A DNA stretch of 64,000 nucleotides from Emydura subglobosa (Eukaryota; Chordata; Testudines; Chelidae): positions 22,380,379 to 22,444,378 of the forward strand of contig ML680053.1 of assembly GCA_007922225.1 (NCBI GenBank). The letters run 5' to 3'. Each line of letters starts with the position of its first letter. Positions within the stretch are counted from its first letter, which is position 1. This document shows positions 12,186-24,455 of this stretch, in pieces. Made by a program: the position numbers and the translations under genes. The notes under the pieces are model-generated. The model was not told the origin of the DNA and did not search any database. It saw nothing but the letters and a program-made list of their open reading frames with translations.

Positions 12186-12524
12186 AAAAACAGTCTTCAA
12201 GAATGTTAGGGGTTGTTATAAAGAGGACAGTAATGAATTGTTCTCGATGTATACTGGTGATAGGACAAGAAGTAATCAGCTTAATCTGCAGCAAGGGAGA
12301 GTTATTTTAGATATTAGGAAAAACTTTCTAACTATATAGTTAAGTACTGGAATAGATTACGAAGGGAGGTTTTGCATACCTGTATTTGGAGGTTATTAAG
12401 AACAGGTTAGACAAACACCTGACATTGATAGTCTAGGTGTATTTGGTCCCATCTCAGCTGACGGTGGGGGGAGGTGGACTAGTTGATCTCCTGAAGTCCT
12501 TTCCAGCCCTGTATTTCTATGAAC
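12186..12524 (+). mobile_element. Continuation and 3' end of the interrupted CR1
   Basis: The sequence resumes with CAGTCTTCAAGAATGTTAGG, which in CR1 follows directly on the block lost at 11670. It continues through the C-terminal ORF2 remnant and the 3' UTR (TGATCTCCTGAAGTCCTTTC) to a TTTCTATG tail at about 12522. Together with 10678-11670 it forms one element. Confidence 0.75.
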
Positions 12525-14200
12525 AAAGCATTAGAGAAAAAAAAGTTAAAACGAACAGCTTATAGTGAAGGGTAAGATGAGATGAGACTAAATATACAAG
12601 CAACCTAAATTAAATAAGGCTTTCCTCTTCAGTTACCAGAACAGAACAGACACTTCTTACTGTCTCTTAGCAAGCCCAGATCCTCCTGAGACTGTGGATC
12701 TCTCAGTCTGATTCTCTGAGTCTGACCACCCTCTTCAAAGGGGTTTCAGTGATCCCCAAGGAAAGGAGGCTAGAGCCATTAAGGCTATTCATTCTAGCAT
12801 CATCTCTTAAGGACACTTAAATAGAAGCTGTTGGGTGCTTAGTAGAAGGACCTCTTTTTATAAGTAATAGGCTGTTACCCAATCACACATGTTAGGGTTA
12901 AATATCCATTCATTATGCAGATCCATATGCAATATTAATAATAGTTAAAGAACACTCCTTTGTTTGTTACAGCCCTACACTAACTAACTCAAGATAATTG
13001 GCTCCTTTTTGTATCTCATCCCAGAGACTATCAATACAAAGGGAAGATGTATCTGTATAAAACAGGAGGCACTCAGCACCTTTTGCATGACATGACACTC
13101 TTCAATTAACAATAATTGCAGTTCTAGTGCTTGCCATGCAACTGGAATAAAAGCACTGTTTTAAAATCAATGTTTTTCTATAAATTAAAGAAGCAGCTGC
13201 CCCCATCTTTTGGAAAAAAAGATGGAATAAACCTTGATACTAGACATCTGAGATAAATTAAATCATCACAAAAGCTCCCCACTCTTGCTCTTACAGTTCA
13301 AAATCTTGACAAGACTGTATTTTTCTCCTTTCATTACATAGATTTGTAACCATGCAGCCATTATTTTACAACATCTTGATGTTTTTCCTGAACTCTCTGA
13401 AGTGGTTAAGAGTCGGCTATGACAACACTGCATTCTCCATACACTCCACTACCTGGAGTGAATTAGCACAGACGGTATTGTTTCTGTTACTTGTTCTGTT
13501 TTAAAGAGTCTCTCTCTCTCTCGTATAGGGCCAAAAACTGTTGTATGAGGGACCAGGCTTATGCCATGCTAGTGCAGGGAATCCTGACCACATGCTGTTG
13601 GCGAGCTGTGGATGGTTGAGCTGGAGACATGTTGGTGCAATGGCTACCTGCTTCTGTTGAATGGGAGCACTCTTAAAAGGTGCCAGCTCCATTTGGGTGT
13701 AACTTCCATCAGGTGTGTGGGCCAGCTAGGACAGAAAGGTTCCTTTAAAAAAGCAACATGCTAGGCAGCCACCTATGTGGGTTATATCCTGCTCTGGGAC
13801 AGCAGCTTGGCTTTCACAGGAAAAGTACCAGTGAGAGGAAGGATAAACTAGAAAACAACCTGGTTGCTGTTGTTCACAAGAATGCACTTCTATTGATCAA
13901 CATCTAAACTTCGTGTGTTTTTATTAAAATTGCATTGAATGTTTAATTAAAAAAGGGCTGCATTCAAACACTTACATGCAATGGATAAAATTCAGATGAG
14001 TATTTAAATCCATATTTAGGCAAATAAAAAGTTGCCTAATTTTTCAGAGGGCTACCACTCCTCCACCACTGTCTCCCTCCATCTTGAGAAAGCTCCTTTA
14101 TGGGTACATCATGGAGTAGGGGCTCTGGGTTACTAGAAAGGAAGCATTAGCTTATGTATCGCCTGGAAATCCATGGGGATTTGTTGAAGATTATAAGGAA
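12525..14200. other. Noncoding stretch, no gene recognised
   Basis: Contains a CT-dinucleotide run at about 13507-13521 and otherwise no recognisable gene or repeat. A diverged LTR or other old repeat could be hidden between 12.56 and 13.0 kb, but I cannot support it. Confidence 0.45.
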
Positions 14201-14204
14201 AATC

Positions 14205-14300
14205 TTTTTGTACTGTTTGTACAGCTCCTAGCACAGTCTAGTCTTTATCCATGACTAGGGTTTCTACATGCTACTGCAATGTATGAATAATAACAATTAA
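14205..14300 (+). repeat. MIR-like SINE 3' tail
   Basis: The run TTTGTACAGCTCCTAGCACA, then CATGACTAGGGTTTCTA and GCTACTGCAATGTATGAATAATAA, is the sense-strand tail of the MIR-like family whose antisense copies lie at 5.1, 30.9 and 46.2 kb. A more decayed second tail lies at 15.54-15.65 kb. Confidence 0.6.
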
Positions 14301-15539
14301 CTAACCCTAACCGTTTGTCATTTAATTTCAATTAATGTCATACCCCTCACATTTTGCTTCTCTGTCGCCATTTTGTTCAAACACACACACACACATATTT
14401 TCTTCCTGAAAACATATACAAAATCAAATTTCTGCATGCTTTTTGTAAGCCAACTTTATTTAGATAAGAGCCCATTTTTACTCAGGAATTGCACTCTCTA
14501 TCATTTTTCTTTTTTTGGGGTACCAGTTTTTATTCTTAAGAAAATATCAATTTTCAGAAGGTTTGCATTTTGTTGTGACAGTCATTTATCATACTTCCTG
14601 GGAATGCACTTTCACCCACATGTTTGAAAGGAATGAGTTTAACTTGTGATGACTCCTGCTCCTGAACAACTGCTTACATTTAAGCACAAGAGTAATTCCA
14701 CTGACTTAAAGTTAAGCATGTGTTTAAGTGCTTTGCTGAATCATGGATTTAAATTCCCCTCTTCTTATCACATATTTTCTCATTTAACCTTGCGTTTCTT
14801 CTTTATCTATTTGCAGCTCCTTATAAGAGTTAGAGAAGACAGAATCTTCTGCTTTCATACTGTGTTTTTGTGGGTTGTAACGTTCATTATCTGACATGCA
14901 AACAGCTGATGATCTGTGCATTGGAGCTAAATGTGGCAGGTTTCAAAATATACAAAGAGGTTCTCCAGAAGAATTTGATAATTAAAACTATTACCCAAAT
15001 GTATTGGTTTGGGCCAAGTATTTTATCATTAAAATTCAGCATTACTGCAATACAAAAATTAAAAAAATAGGGAAAAAGAGATAAAAGGAGAGCAGTGAAA
15101 AAGGACTCCTGCTGGGATTTCTCTGTTTTCCTCATTCCTTGTATATCCTGGGAGATCTTTCAGATTTAACACTAAAAATAATAAGCTCACATAACAGTAA
15201 ATGTCAACCATGGACAACATATGTTGATGTTTAGGCAAAAACAATTTTTTGACAAAACTGGTCACTATCAGCTTCTCAGTTTCTAATACATTAATGGATT
15301 TTTCCTTTTATTCACTGTTTGACTGCTTGTTCTCACATATCTTGTGATGTGCATGAAGCTTTCTTCAGCTTCCTTTAGATCACAAATCTTTTCTAAACAG
15401 AGTATTAGAAAGTTATGCAGTAGTCTTTCTTTGATCCAAGAATCAAGGTAGCGAAGCAGTACGAGGTCAGTAGCAGTTATAAATTTGATTAATATTTTTC
15501 CTGCAAGGAAAGTGGAAAGGAAGTGAATTAGAACAAGAT

Positions 15540-15655
15540 TAAGCTTTCTGGGGGCAGGGAGTATCTTTTTAATTCATTATACTACAACACTTACCATAAC
15601 AAGGTCTTATCATGACTAGGATTTCTAGGCATTAATGTAGCACAGCTGTTACACT
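15540..15655 (+). repeat. MIR-like SINE 3' tail (diverged)
   Basis: GGGGGCAGGGAGTATCTTTT followed by CATGACTAGGATTTCTAGGC mirrors the tail at 14.2 kb. Truncated and diverged. Confidence 0.5.
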
Positions 15656-16444
15656 GGCAGATGTTAAAACATTATTTGAGAACTTGCCACTGGTGGTCTC
15701 AGCATTGTATTCCTCTTTCTGTCCATTTTGGAGGTGTGGGGAGTTACTGAGAAGGTTTTGACAGATAACTTTGGTGTTATCTGAGCTCCTTGGTGTCCTT
15801 GAGACATACAGATTTAGTTTATTCCTCTCAGCTCTTTTGTTCTCCTCCGTATCTGACATGGAAATCGTACCAGTCTTCCATTGGTTGATTGCACTTCTAT
15901 CTGTGAACAGTGGTCAGACATCCATACCCATAACAACCAATATCAATGTTTGTGTTTCAAGATATGTCTGCATTCCTTGGTAGTGTTGACCATGGCTTTT
16001 TTTTTCTCAGTTGTGAACCATTGCTAGGTTCAGTATGTTCAATGGGGTAGAATGATTAATTGATCTCTTTTCCCTTAAAGCATTGCTCTTCTGCCCCAAA
16101 GGATTTTTCATGTAGGGTTATTCAGGGATCAATTTTGTCACCTTTTGGACAGAATACCTGCTAACCATTTTGTCAGTAATAGAGTCCATCTGTTATCAGT
16201 AGCAGTTGGTAGTGACTTCACTGAGATGCTCTTCTCTCATCCTTTTGTGTGTCTAGAAAGCAGTACTGAGACACAGAGTGCATTAAGAACAGTTCATAAC
16301 TACTGCCTGGAAAGCAAACTCCTCTTCTGCAGGCAAATTAAAGTTCTTCTGTTTCATCAGGCTGATGAACTGATGGAACAGACAAGAAACAAGAAATGGA
16401 GTGGGCTTGTCTTTAATAGAAAACGGCTAATAACAACTGTGAAG

Positions 16445-17019
16445 TGTCAAGTTGGATGACATGAGGCTGACCATACTGGTCAGGGCAGACCAACCCAAGC
16501 TGTGCCCAGCATCATATCAAGGAGTCATAATCCAACCCTAATCCCCAATTAGCTGACAAGGCTGAACACAATTTGCCCTGGCCTATATGACCTAGTCAGT
16601 CATGGTCAGAACCTTGTGAGTTAATTAAGCCCTGCCACCAGCTCAGCTGGCTCCAGACACAGTTGCTTAGCAACACAAGGAGCTCAGCTGGGCCCAATAA
16701 CCCTCACTAAGTGACTATGCTTCCTGATTGGACAGAAGTGCCAACAGATCCCCATTTAAGCCTTATAGGACCAGCAGCACCATGGCTGCTCAGTGTGTTC
16801 CATGCCCACAACAGCACCAGAAATGCTTCCTGTACTAGTCCTGTGCTCAACCCTGTACCTGCTCCCCCTCCAGCCCTAATTCCTATCTTCCTCTGAATTC
16901 CTGACTCTTGGCTTCAACCGTTAGCTTGTCCCCTCACCACACCTCCTGTTCTGCCCTCTAATTCTGCTCTAACTGCTAGGTCAGACTTCTCTTCTGACCA
17001 TCAGGTTGTGCCCCTTACA
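16445..17019 (+). repeat. Possible solo LTR-like repeat
   Basis: A GC-richer block (relative to its surroundings) starts with TGTCAAG and ends near CTTACA. It contains a CCTGATTGGACAG (CCAAT-type) motif and ATTTAAGCCTTATA about 30 bp further on, and then becomes rich in CTGACTC/CTAATTC pyrimidine-type words. A similar architecture occurs at 55.5-56.1 kb. Together these suggest solo long terminal repeats of an LTR retrotransposon, but no internal coding region or clear target duplication was found, so class and ends are tentative. Confidence 0.35.
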
Positions 17020-17159
17020 CTTTGGTATGACAAACGCACCATAATCCCATTGAGACATTAAATTCTAGTGAAGGAGGCTGAAAGATTCTTTTAAAAAGCT
17101 CTCTCTACTCACAAAATATTAATATCTCAACGTATTAACTATTTGCAGTTGTAAAGTTC

Positions 17160-18050
17160 AAGACATAGATTTTATGGCCAGAAGGGACCATCATGATCAT
17201 CTAATCTGACCTACACATTGCAGGCTGTTGTACTAACACTTACCTGTCTCTACTGGAAATACCTCGCCTGATGCTTTCTAGTATTGCATTAGCCTTTTTC
17301 ATAGCCACATCACATTGACAGCTCTGACTCATCCTGTGATCAACCAATATATCCAGGACTTTTTCCTCCTCTGTCACTTCCAACTGATAAGTCCCCATCT
17401 TACAGCAAAAAAATTTGTTGTTAGTCCCCAAGTGCTTGACCTTGCATTTGCACTAATAAATTTCATCCCATTTCTAGTACTCCAGTTCTCAAGGTCAACC
17501 AGATCTTCTTGTATGATATATCAGTCCTCCTCCATATTGACAATACCTCCCAACTTTGTGTCATCTGCAAATTTTATTAGCATACTCACACTTTTCATGC
17601 CAAAGTCATTAATAAAAATGTTACATAAGAGTGGTCTCAAGAATGATCCCTAAGGATCTAGTAATAACCTCCCTCCAGCCTGACAGTTTACCTTTCAGTA
17701 TGACCGACTGTAGTCTTCCCTTTAACCAGTTCTGTATCTACCTTTCAATTCTCATATTAATTTCCATCTTCTCCAATTTAACTAATAATTTCCCATGTGA
17801 AAGTATATCAAATGTCTTACTAAAATCCAAATACATTAGATCTACTGCATTTCCTTTGTCTAAAAAAATCAGTTATCTTCTCAAAGAAAGACTTCAGGTT
17901 GGTCTGGCATGATCTACCTTTTGCATAACCATGTTGTGTTTTATCCCAGTTACTGTTTACCGCTATATCCTTAACTACTTTCTCTTTCAAAATTTGTTCA
18001 AAGACCTTGCATACAATTGAGGTCAAATCAACAGGCCTGTAATGTCCCAG
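17160..18050 (-). mobile_element. Old CR1 LINE fragment, RT C-terminal half plus 3' end (antisense)
   Basis: On the minus strand, 18026-17820 encodes a CR1 reverse-transcriptase stretch resembling [15 protein letters not shown] through GKSCLTNL of the intact copy. 17431-17240 encodes the downstream block with KVLDILVDHRMSQ and MKKANAILESIRRGISS. The 3' end reads AGATTAGATGATCATGATGG and a tail near 17160. Frameshifts separate the blocks. It lies head-to-head with the CR1 that starts about 75 bp later. Confidence 0.85.
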
Positions 18051-18678
18051 GTCACATAGGTTATGCTCCCCGAGTATACAGATTCATTCATTATTCTTTT
18101 TGAAAACCTTGAGCAAATCACTGCAGATTATGTGGCTCTAGGAAGAAGGATAAAGGAGTTTGAAGCACAGGTGGTGTTCTTGTCCATCCTCCCTGTTGAA
18201 GGCAAAGGCCCAGATAGGGACCATTGAACTGTGGAAGTAAATCCATGGTTATGTAGGTGGTGTTGGAGAGATGGCTTTGGATTCTTCAACCATGGGATGT
18301 GTTCCAAGAAAGATTGCTAGGAAGAGACAGGATCCACCTAACGAAGAGCGGGAAGAACATCTTTGCAGACAGGCTTGCTAACATAGTGAGGAGGGTTTTA
18401 AACTAGGTTCGCTGGGGAATGGAGACCTAAGCCCGGAGGTAAGTAAGGAAGTGGGATATCAGGAGAAAGCACAAGAAGGAGGGTGCAAGAGGGGAGGCCT
18501 CCTGATTTGTACTGAGAAAGTAGGGCAATCGTCTAGTTATCTTAGTTGCCTGTACATAAATGCAAGAAGCCTGGGAAACAAGCAGAAAAAATTGGAAGTC
18601 CTGGCACAGTCAAGGAACTATGATGTGATTTGAATAACAAAGACTTAGTGGGGTAATTCACATGACTGGAGCAATGAC

Positions 18679-18918
18679 ATGGATGGGTATAAACTGTTCA
18701 GGAAGGACAGGCAGGGGAGAAAAGGTGGAGGTGTTGCACTGTATATAAGAGAGCAATATGACTGCTCAGAGATCCAATATGAAACTGGAGAAAAGCCTGT
18801 TGAGAGTCTCTGGGTTAAGTTTAGAGGTGAGAGCAACAAGGGTTATGTTGTGATGAGCATCTGCTATAGACCAACAAACCAGGAGGATGAGGAGACGAGG
18901 CATTCTTCAGACAACTAA
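18679..18918 (+). pseudogene. CR1 ORF2 endonuclease-domain remnant
   Basis: A 79-codon open piece of the LINE endonuclease, which nicks target DNA to prime reverse transcription. It starts with MDGYKLFRKDRQGRKGGG and reads through a VALYIREQ strand and a SICYRPTNQEDEE stretch typical of the CR1 APE-like fold. A frameshift and stop end it before the MGDF and SDH motifs, which continue in other frames at 18.95-19.2 kb. Confidence 0.8.
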
Positions 18919-19943
18919 TGGAAGTTTCCAGATCACAGGCCCTGGTTCTCATGGGGGACTTCAGTCACACTGACACCTGTTAAGAGAGCAATACAGCAGT
19001 GCATGGAAAATCCAGGAAGTTTTTGGAGAGTGTTGGGAACAACTTCCTCGTGCAAGTGCTGGAGGAACCAACTAGAGGCCATGCTCCTCTTCACCTGCTG
19101 CTCACAAACAGGAAAGAATTGGTAGGAGAGTGGAAGTGGATGGCAACCTGGCAGCAGTGACCATGAGATTGTTGAGTTCAGGATCCAGACAAAAGGAAGA
19201 AAGGAGAGCAGCAGAATGTGGACCCTAGACCTTAGAAAAGCAGACTTTGACTCCCTCAGGGAATTGATGGGCAGGACACCCTGGGATGCTAATATAAGGG
19301 GGAAATGAGTCCAAGAGGGCTGGCTGTATTTTAAAGAAACCCTATTGAGAGGGCAGGAACAAACCACTGCAATGTGCAGAAAGAATAGCAAATATGACAG
19401 GAAACCAGGATGGTTTAACAGAGAAATCTTCAATGAGATTAGACAAAAAAAAGGAAGCTTATAAGATATGGAAGCTTGGACAGATGACTAGGGAGGTGTA
19501 TAAAAATATTGTTTGAGAATGCAGGGGTGAAATCAGGAAGGCTAAAGCACAATTGGAGTTGCAGCTAGCAAGGGACATGAAGGGGAACAAGAAAGGTTTC
19601 TACAGGTATGTTAGCAATGAGAAGAAGGTCAGGGAAAGTGTGGGCCCCTTACTGAATGGGAAAGGCAACCTACTGACAGATGATGTGGAAAAAGCTGAAT
19701 ACACAATGCTTTTTTTGCTTCTGTCTTCAAAGACATGGTCATCTCCCAGACTATTGCACTGGTCAGACAGAATGGGGAGGAGATAAGCAGCCCTCAGTGG
19801 TGAAAGAACAGATTCAGGACTATTTAGGAAAGCTGGACATGCACAAGTCAATGGGGCCGGATGCAATGCATTCGAGGGTGCTGAGGGAGTTGGTTGATGT
19901 GATTGCAGAGCCACTGTCTGTTATCTTTTAAAACTCGTGGTGA

Positions 19944-20360
19944 TTGGGGGAGGTCACTTACAAATGGAAAAAGACAAATATAGTGCCCATCTTTAAAAAA
20001 GGGAATAAGGAGGATCTAGGGAACTACAGACCAATCAACCTCACCTCAGTCCCCGGCAAAATCATGAAGCCGGTCCTCAAGGAATCCATTTTAAGGCACT
20101 TGGAAGAGAGGAAGTTGATCAGGAACAGTCGGCATGGATTCAACATGGGCAAATCATGTCTCATCAACCTGATTGACTTCAATTATAAGATGACTGGCTC
20201 TGTGGATGTGGGGAAAGCTGTAGACATGATATACCTTGACTTTAGCAAATCTGTTGATACAGTCTCCCACAGTATACTTGCCAGCAAGTTAAAGAAGTAT
20301 GGGTTAGATGAATGGACTATAAAGTGGATAGAAAGCTGGCCAGATCATTGGGCTCAATGA
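19944..20360 (+). pseudogene. CR1 reverse-transcriptase remnant (palm, motif A region)
   Basis: A 138-codon frame covering the RT fingers and palm: [35 protein letters not shown] and [16 protein letters not shown]. The motif-A aspartate is present, but AFD has become SVD. It ends at a premature stop; the following block (20364-20852) carries motif B and the lost DD motif. Non-functional. Confidence 0.85.
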
Positions 20361-20363
20361 GTA

Positions 20364-20852
20364 GTGATCAACAGCTCTATGTCTAGTTGGCAGCCGGTAA
20401 CAAGAAGAGTGCCCCAGGGGTTGATCCTGGTGCCGGTTTTGTTTAACATCTTCATTAATGATCTGGATGATGGGGTGGATTGCACCCTCAGTAAGTTTGA
20501 GGTTGACACTAAACTGGGGAGAGTGGTAAATATGCTGGAGAGTAGGGGTAGGATACAGAATGACCTAGAAAAATTGGAGTATTGGGCCAAAGGAAATCTG
20601 ATGAGGTTCAACAAGGAGAAGTGCAGAGTCCTGCACTTAGGATGGAAGCATCCCATGCACTGCTACAGACTGGGGATCGACTGGCTAAGCAGCAGTTCTA
20701 CAGAAAAGTACCTGGGAGTAACAATGAACAAGAAGCTGGATATGAGTCAGCCTTCCTGGCAACAAAAGCACACTGTTAACGACATATTGGTCTGCATTAG
20801 TAGGAGCATTGCCAGCAGATGGAAAGAAGTGATTACTCCACTTTGGCAATAG
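20364..20852 (+). pseudogene. CR1 reverse-transcriptase remnant (motifs B to E)
   Basis: A 162-codon continuation of the RT. It has [18 protein letters not shown] (motif B), KFEVDTKLG where an intact copy has [10 protein letters not shown] (motif C, catalytic Asp pair broken), and [10 protein letters not shown] plus EKYLGVTMNKKLDMSQ further on. The loss of the second catalytic aspartate and flanking stops rule out activity. Confidence 0.85.
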
Positions 20853-21129
20853 TACGGCCACATCTGGAGTATTGTTTCCAGTTTTTTGCCCCTCACCACA
20901 GAAAGGATGTGGACAAATTGGAGACAGTCCAGCGGAGGGGGAAAAATTATTAGAGGGCTTAGGCACATGACTTATGAGGAGAGGCTTCGGGAACTAGTCT
21001 TGTTTAGTCTGCAGAGGGGAAGAGTGAAGGGGGATTTGATAGAGGACTTCAACTACCTGAAGAAGGGTTCCAAAGAGGATGGACCTAGGCTGTTCTTAGT
21101 GGTAGTAGAGGACACAAGAAGGAACAATA

Positions 21130-22085
21130 GTAACTAAATATAGGAACTAAATATTCACCTGCAGTTTCTTTGGAATAAAAATAATAATAATATAATGAGG
21201 AACTATTTTTGTTTGACACCACTGAGATACCTCAACAATTTCCATGCTAATCCCCTGAGCTATGTGACCTTAATGGCAGTGGTCACTTCAGCTTCTGCTA
21301 TGTTAGTTTAAGTATAGGATGCTAAAAGAATTCTAGCTTTTCCTAGAGAATTCAGCAAATATTTATTGATTACAGTTAATTATTCAGTGACTGGTGACAT
21401 CATTCGAGGTGATGTGCACAGATGAAGACTTCAAGACAAAGATCAGAGAAACGCCGAGACACAGAACATATTGAGAGGGTGAAAGCACAGCACAGAAAAA
21501 GCAATAGTACAATGTCCATGTGGGTTAACATCAGGGGTTCTTTTGGTAGTAGTGGCTTTTCAGGAGGGATTTGAATGGTGAGAATGTGAGAGCCAGGGAC
21601 AATGGGAAAGGAGAGATCATTCCAGCCATAGGTGACAGGTATGTATTATGATGGGGCAAACCAAACTGGAATACAATTTATCTCTTGATTGTTCAGCAAT
21701 GCAGGGTTTTGACAGAAATAAAGTTAACAAATTAAATTTGATGAATATGTGTATTTTTTCAGGCCGCATTGTGAATCTTTTCATCATATTATTATGTAGA
21801 GGACCAATAGTTCACCTAGCAAAGTGTGCTATCTGATAGTGGGCAGTGTAGGACACTTCAGAGGAAGGTATATAGTACAAATCAAGAATATTCTAGGTAT
21901 GAGCCCACAGCAGTCCAGAGAATAACTGGCTTAGATGGTTTACCTAATTCCCGTAGGGAACATCGGGGCATGGGGCGGGAATGTTATTAGCTGGTTCTCA
22001 GGGTGCAGCATGTCTTTAAAAAAAGCCACTAAGAACAATACTAACCTCAAAAGATTTTCTAAACTTCAAAGCGCTATTCAAATAT
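21130..22085. other. Noncoding stretch, no gene recognised
   Basis: A short AATAATAATAAT run follows the CR1 truncation at about 21178-21194. No other supported feature. Unidentified interspersed repeat material is possible at 21.45-21.65 kb. Confidence 0.45.
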
Positions 22086-22088
22086 TTA

Positions 22089-22504
22089 CAGTAGAACCTC
22101 ACAGTTACGAACACCTCGGGGATGAAGGTTGTTCGTAACTCTGAAATGTTTGTAACTCTAAACAAAGTGTTATGGTTGTTCTTTCAAAAGTTTACAGCTG
22201 AACATTGACCTCATACAGCTTTGAAATTTTACTATGCAGAAGAAAAATGCTGCTTTTAACCATCTTAATTTAAATGAAACAAGCACAGTAACAGTTTCCT
22301 TACCTTGTCAAACCTTTTTTTTTAATTTCCCTTTCTTATTTTAGTAATTTACGTTTAACACAGTACTGTACTCTACAGTATTGCTTTATTTTCATTTTTA
22401 TTTTTTGTCTCTGCTGCCTGATTGCATACTTCTGGTTCCAAGTGAGGTGTGTGGTTGACTGGTCAGTTCATAACTCTGGTGTTCATAAATCTGAGGTTCT
22501 ACTG
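22089..22504. mobile_element. Complete Tigger/pogo-like MITE
   Basis: A 416-bp element bounded by TA on both sides (22087-22088 and 22505-22506). It starts CAGTAGAACCTCA and ends TGAGGTTCTACTG, a perfect 13-bp terminal inverted repeat that extends imperfectly to about 27 bp and includes the GTTACGAACACC motif. It has no coding capacity. TA duplication and CAGT-type ends are diagnostic of Tc1/mariner-superfamily (Tigger/pogo) nonautonomous elements, which are mobilised in trans by a relative's transposase. Confidence 0.85.
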
Positions 22505-22515
22505 TATACTATATA

Positions 22516-22725
22516 CAAGGGGTGGCCAACTAGTCAGAGACGAAGAGCCAAAAAAATCCTATAGATACCGCAAAGAGCCACATTTACCTTACCCTCCGCT
22601 GAAAATTTGTGCTGATCCGTCAATTTTGGTGGCAGCTTGTCAATTTCACTTTGGCGCCCCATACAATGCGCAGAGCAAAGAGCTGAATGCAAAGAGCTAT
22701 ATATCAAACTCTGAAACACTCCAAT
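22516..22725. mobile_element. hAT-like element fragment
   Basis: Begins CAAGGGGTGGCCAAC, which closely matches the CAGGGGTGGCCAAC-type terminus of vertebrate hAT elements, followed by AAGAGCCA and AAAGAGCCACA words typical of that family. The far end is not clear. The start lies only 10 bp beyond the neighbouring MITE. Confidence 0.5.
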
Positions 22726-22921
22726 AATGTGGATTATTGTGGGTTTAATTCAAAATCTGCTCCATCACATTCAAATATCCTGCCTTTTAAATGAGAGCCA
22801 GGCAGTAAAGAATATAAATAAAAAATAAAGGAAATCAAGAAAGTTAGCCTCAAAATGGCTCTGTTTTACAATAAAATGTCATCCAATCAAGGCAAATATA
22901 CAAAATATTCCACCTCAGGAG

Positions 22922-23012
22922 ATGAGAATCTGATTTTAGCTGCACTGGTGTAAATCTGAGGTACCTTTTGAAAGCAATGAAGTTGCTCTGGATTTACTGA
23001 GATCAGAAGCTG
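22922..23012. repeat. Small foldback element
   Basis: The left arm with GATTTTAGCTGCACTGGTGTAAATCTGA is partly complementary to the right arm with TGGATTTACTGAGATCAGA, with a near-symmetric centre. It may belong to the same family as 8498-8582. Confidence 0.45.
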
Positions 23013-23014
23013 GC

Positions 23015-24410
23015 CAATTATCTTAATGTTGCTCCCCAAGAAAGATTATCATCTAAGAAGTGGAATGGATGAGTTAGCTCATACTTATATTTAACTTGAA
23101 CAAAACCCATATCTGCCTCAGAAATGTTGGCTGTTTTTTTTTAAAAAAGTATTCATAACTTGCTGCATTTCCTGGCCTTGGTAAGTACTGAAAGCCGCAA
23201 TATATATGTGTGCGTGTGTGTACATTATTTCTGCCCTATGTTTCAACCCAACTGAAGCCAAGTAGTATAGTATAGGAAATGCCTCCAAAAAGCTGTTTTT
23301 ACAAGATTTACAATGACTCTTCCTCCTCTGCCCCCACCGCAGAAGCTTGGCAGCTCAGTGAAGAAGAGGCATGAGGGAGACCTTTCTCTGGATACTTGCG
23401 GGCAATTATGAACATGACCTCATGTACGTTTGGTTTTTTTTCCCAGAAGGGACACTTTGGCAGCCAGAAATGATATTCAAAGAAAAAACATCTCTTTTAA
23501 AGAAAACTAGAGAATGAGAGCAACTCCATTGCTGCTTAGTAAAGAGGTAGCTGTGCAAAGATCAGTAGGCACAGAAAACAAACTGCCATCACATCACTAC
23601 AGAAGGGATATACTTGAAGAAAGATGCTTTCTCACCTGCTGCCCCTCCAGAGTAATATCTACACATGTAGTGTGTGTGGACACTTCCGTCTGCATGCACG
23701 CATCAGAGCTTTCTCTGAGGGAGGCATATAACTTCTGATCTTGCTAGTGTTTGTGCATACATTCTTGTAATATTCACCTCGCTCTAAACGTAGTCATGAA
23801 AGATTATAATTTACCTTTGCAATATCTTTGGCATTAATGAAACGTTCCTGATTTAAGTCTCACAGCACATCTTTGAGGTAGGCTATTGTTGGAATACTGT
23901 TAACAGTATTTAACAGTTTCAGATACATATTCACTAAATGGTGATGTATTGGGCAAAAGTTTCATCATAACAGAGAATTTCACTTCTAAAAAAGCATTTC
24001 ACATTTACTTACTCAAAATAAAAATATGTGATGCTTTTTAGAATTTCATTTTGTACTTTATTGCTGCATTGTTTGTGAGGGATTCATGATGTTGGAGTCA
24101 CATAGGATATATTATAACTTTCTGATTGGATCAACCATCCATGTGTGGTCAAAGCTTAGCAGAAGCCATTTTTATAGACAGACTGTTTGGTGTAAGTTCA
24201 TAGGAACTACCTCAAAAGAGCTGTCTTTCTTTACAAGTTGTATAAAGGGAACATTTTTCAAATTCACCCTGTGGTCTGGGGCTTCCTGATTCATGACATT
24301 TCTGTTGCATTAGCATCTTTAATAAAGACATTTTCATTTCACTTCATGCAGCACTGCTAGTGAACCTTGATGTTAGACTCCTACTCTATCTCAGGCCCAG
24401 GACACTCTCC
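23015..24410. other. Noncoding stretch, no gene recognised
   Basis: A short GT-rich run lies at about 23205-23222. No other supported feature. Confidence 0.5.
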
Positions 24411-24455
24411 ATCCTGACATTGTTGCGTTTGCATAAAGTACTCTCTTTTTGTCAG

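Larger units (their letters stand above)
18125..21127 (+). mobile_element. Long decayed CR1 LINE (ORF1/ORF2 junction, endonuclease, RT)
   Basis: The longest CR1 in the window. 18125-18440 matches the CR1 segment before ORF2 (for example GACAGGATCCACCTAACGAA). 18520-19290 encodes a broken apurinic-endonuclease domain: LYINARSLGNKQ, RKGGGVALYIREQ, a WVKFRGESNKG block, MGDFSHTD (the MGDFN-type motif) and SDHEIVEF (the catalytic SDH motif). 19550-21120 encodes the reverse transcriptase in several frames, with YLDFSKSVDTV (motif A, Ala-Phe lost) and [20 protein letters not shown] (motif B, degraded); the motif-C pair reads VDT rather than DD. It is truncated near 21127 before the 3' UTR. It encodes no functional enzyme. 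Confidence 0.9.

Noticed and set aside
19600..19914. 104-codon minus-strand ORF
   Set aside because: Shadow of the CR1 reverse-transcriptase region on the opposite strand.
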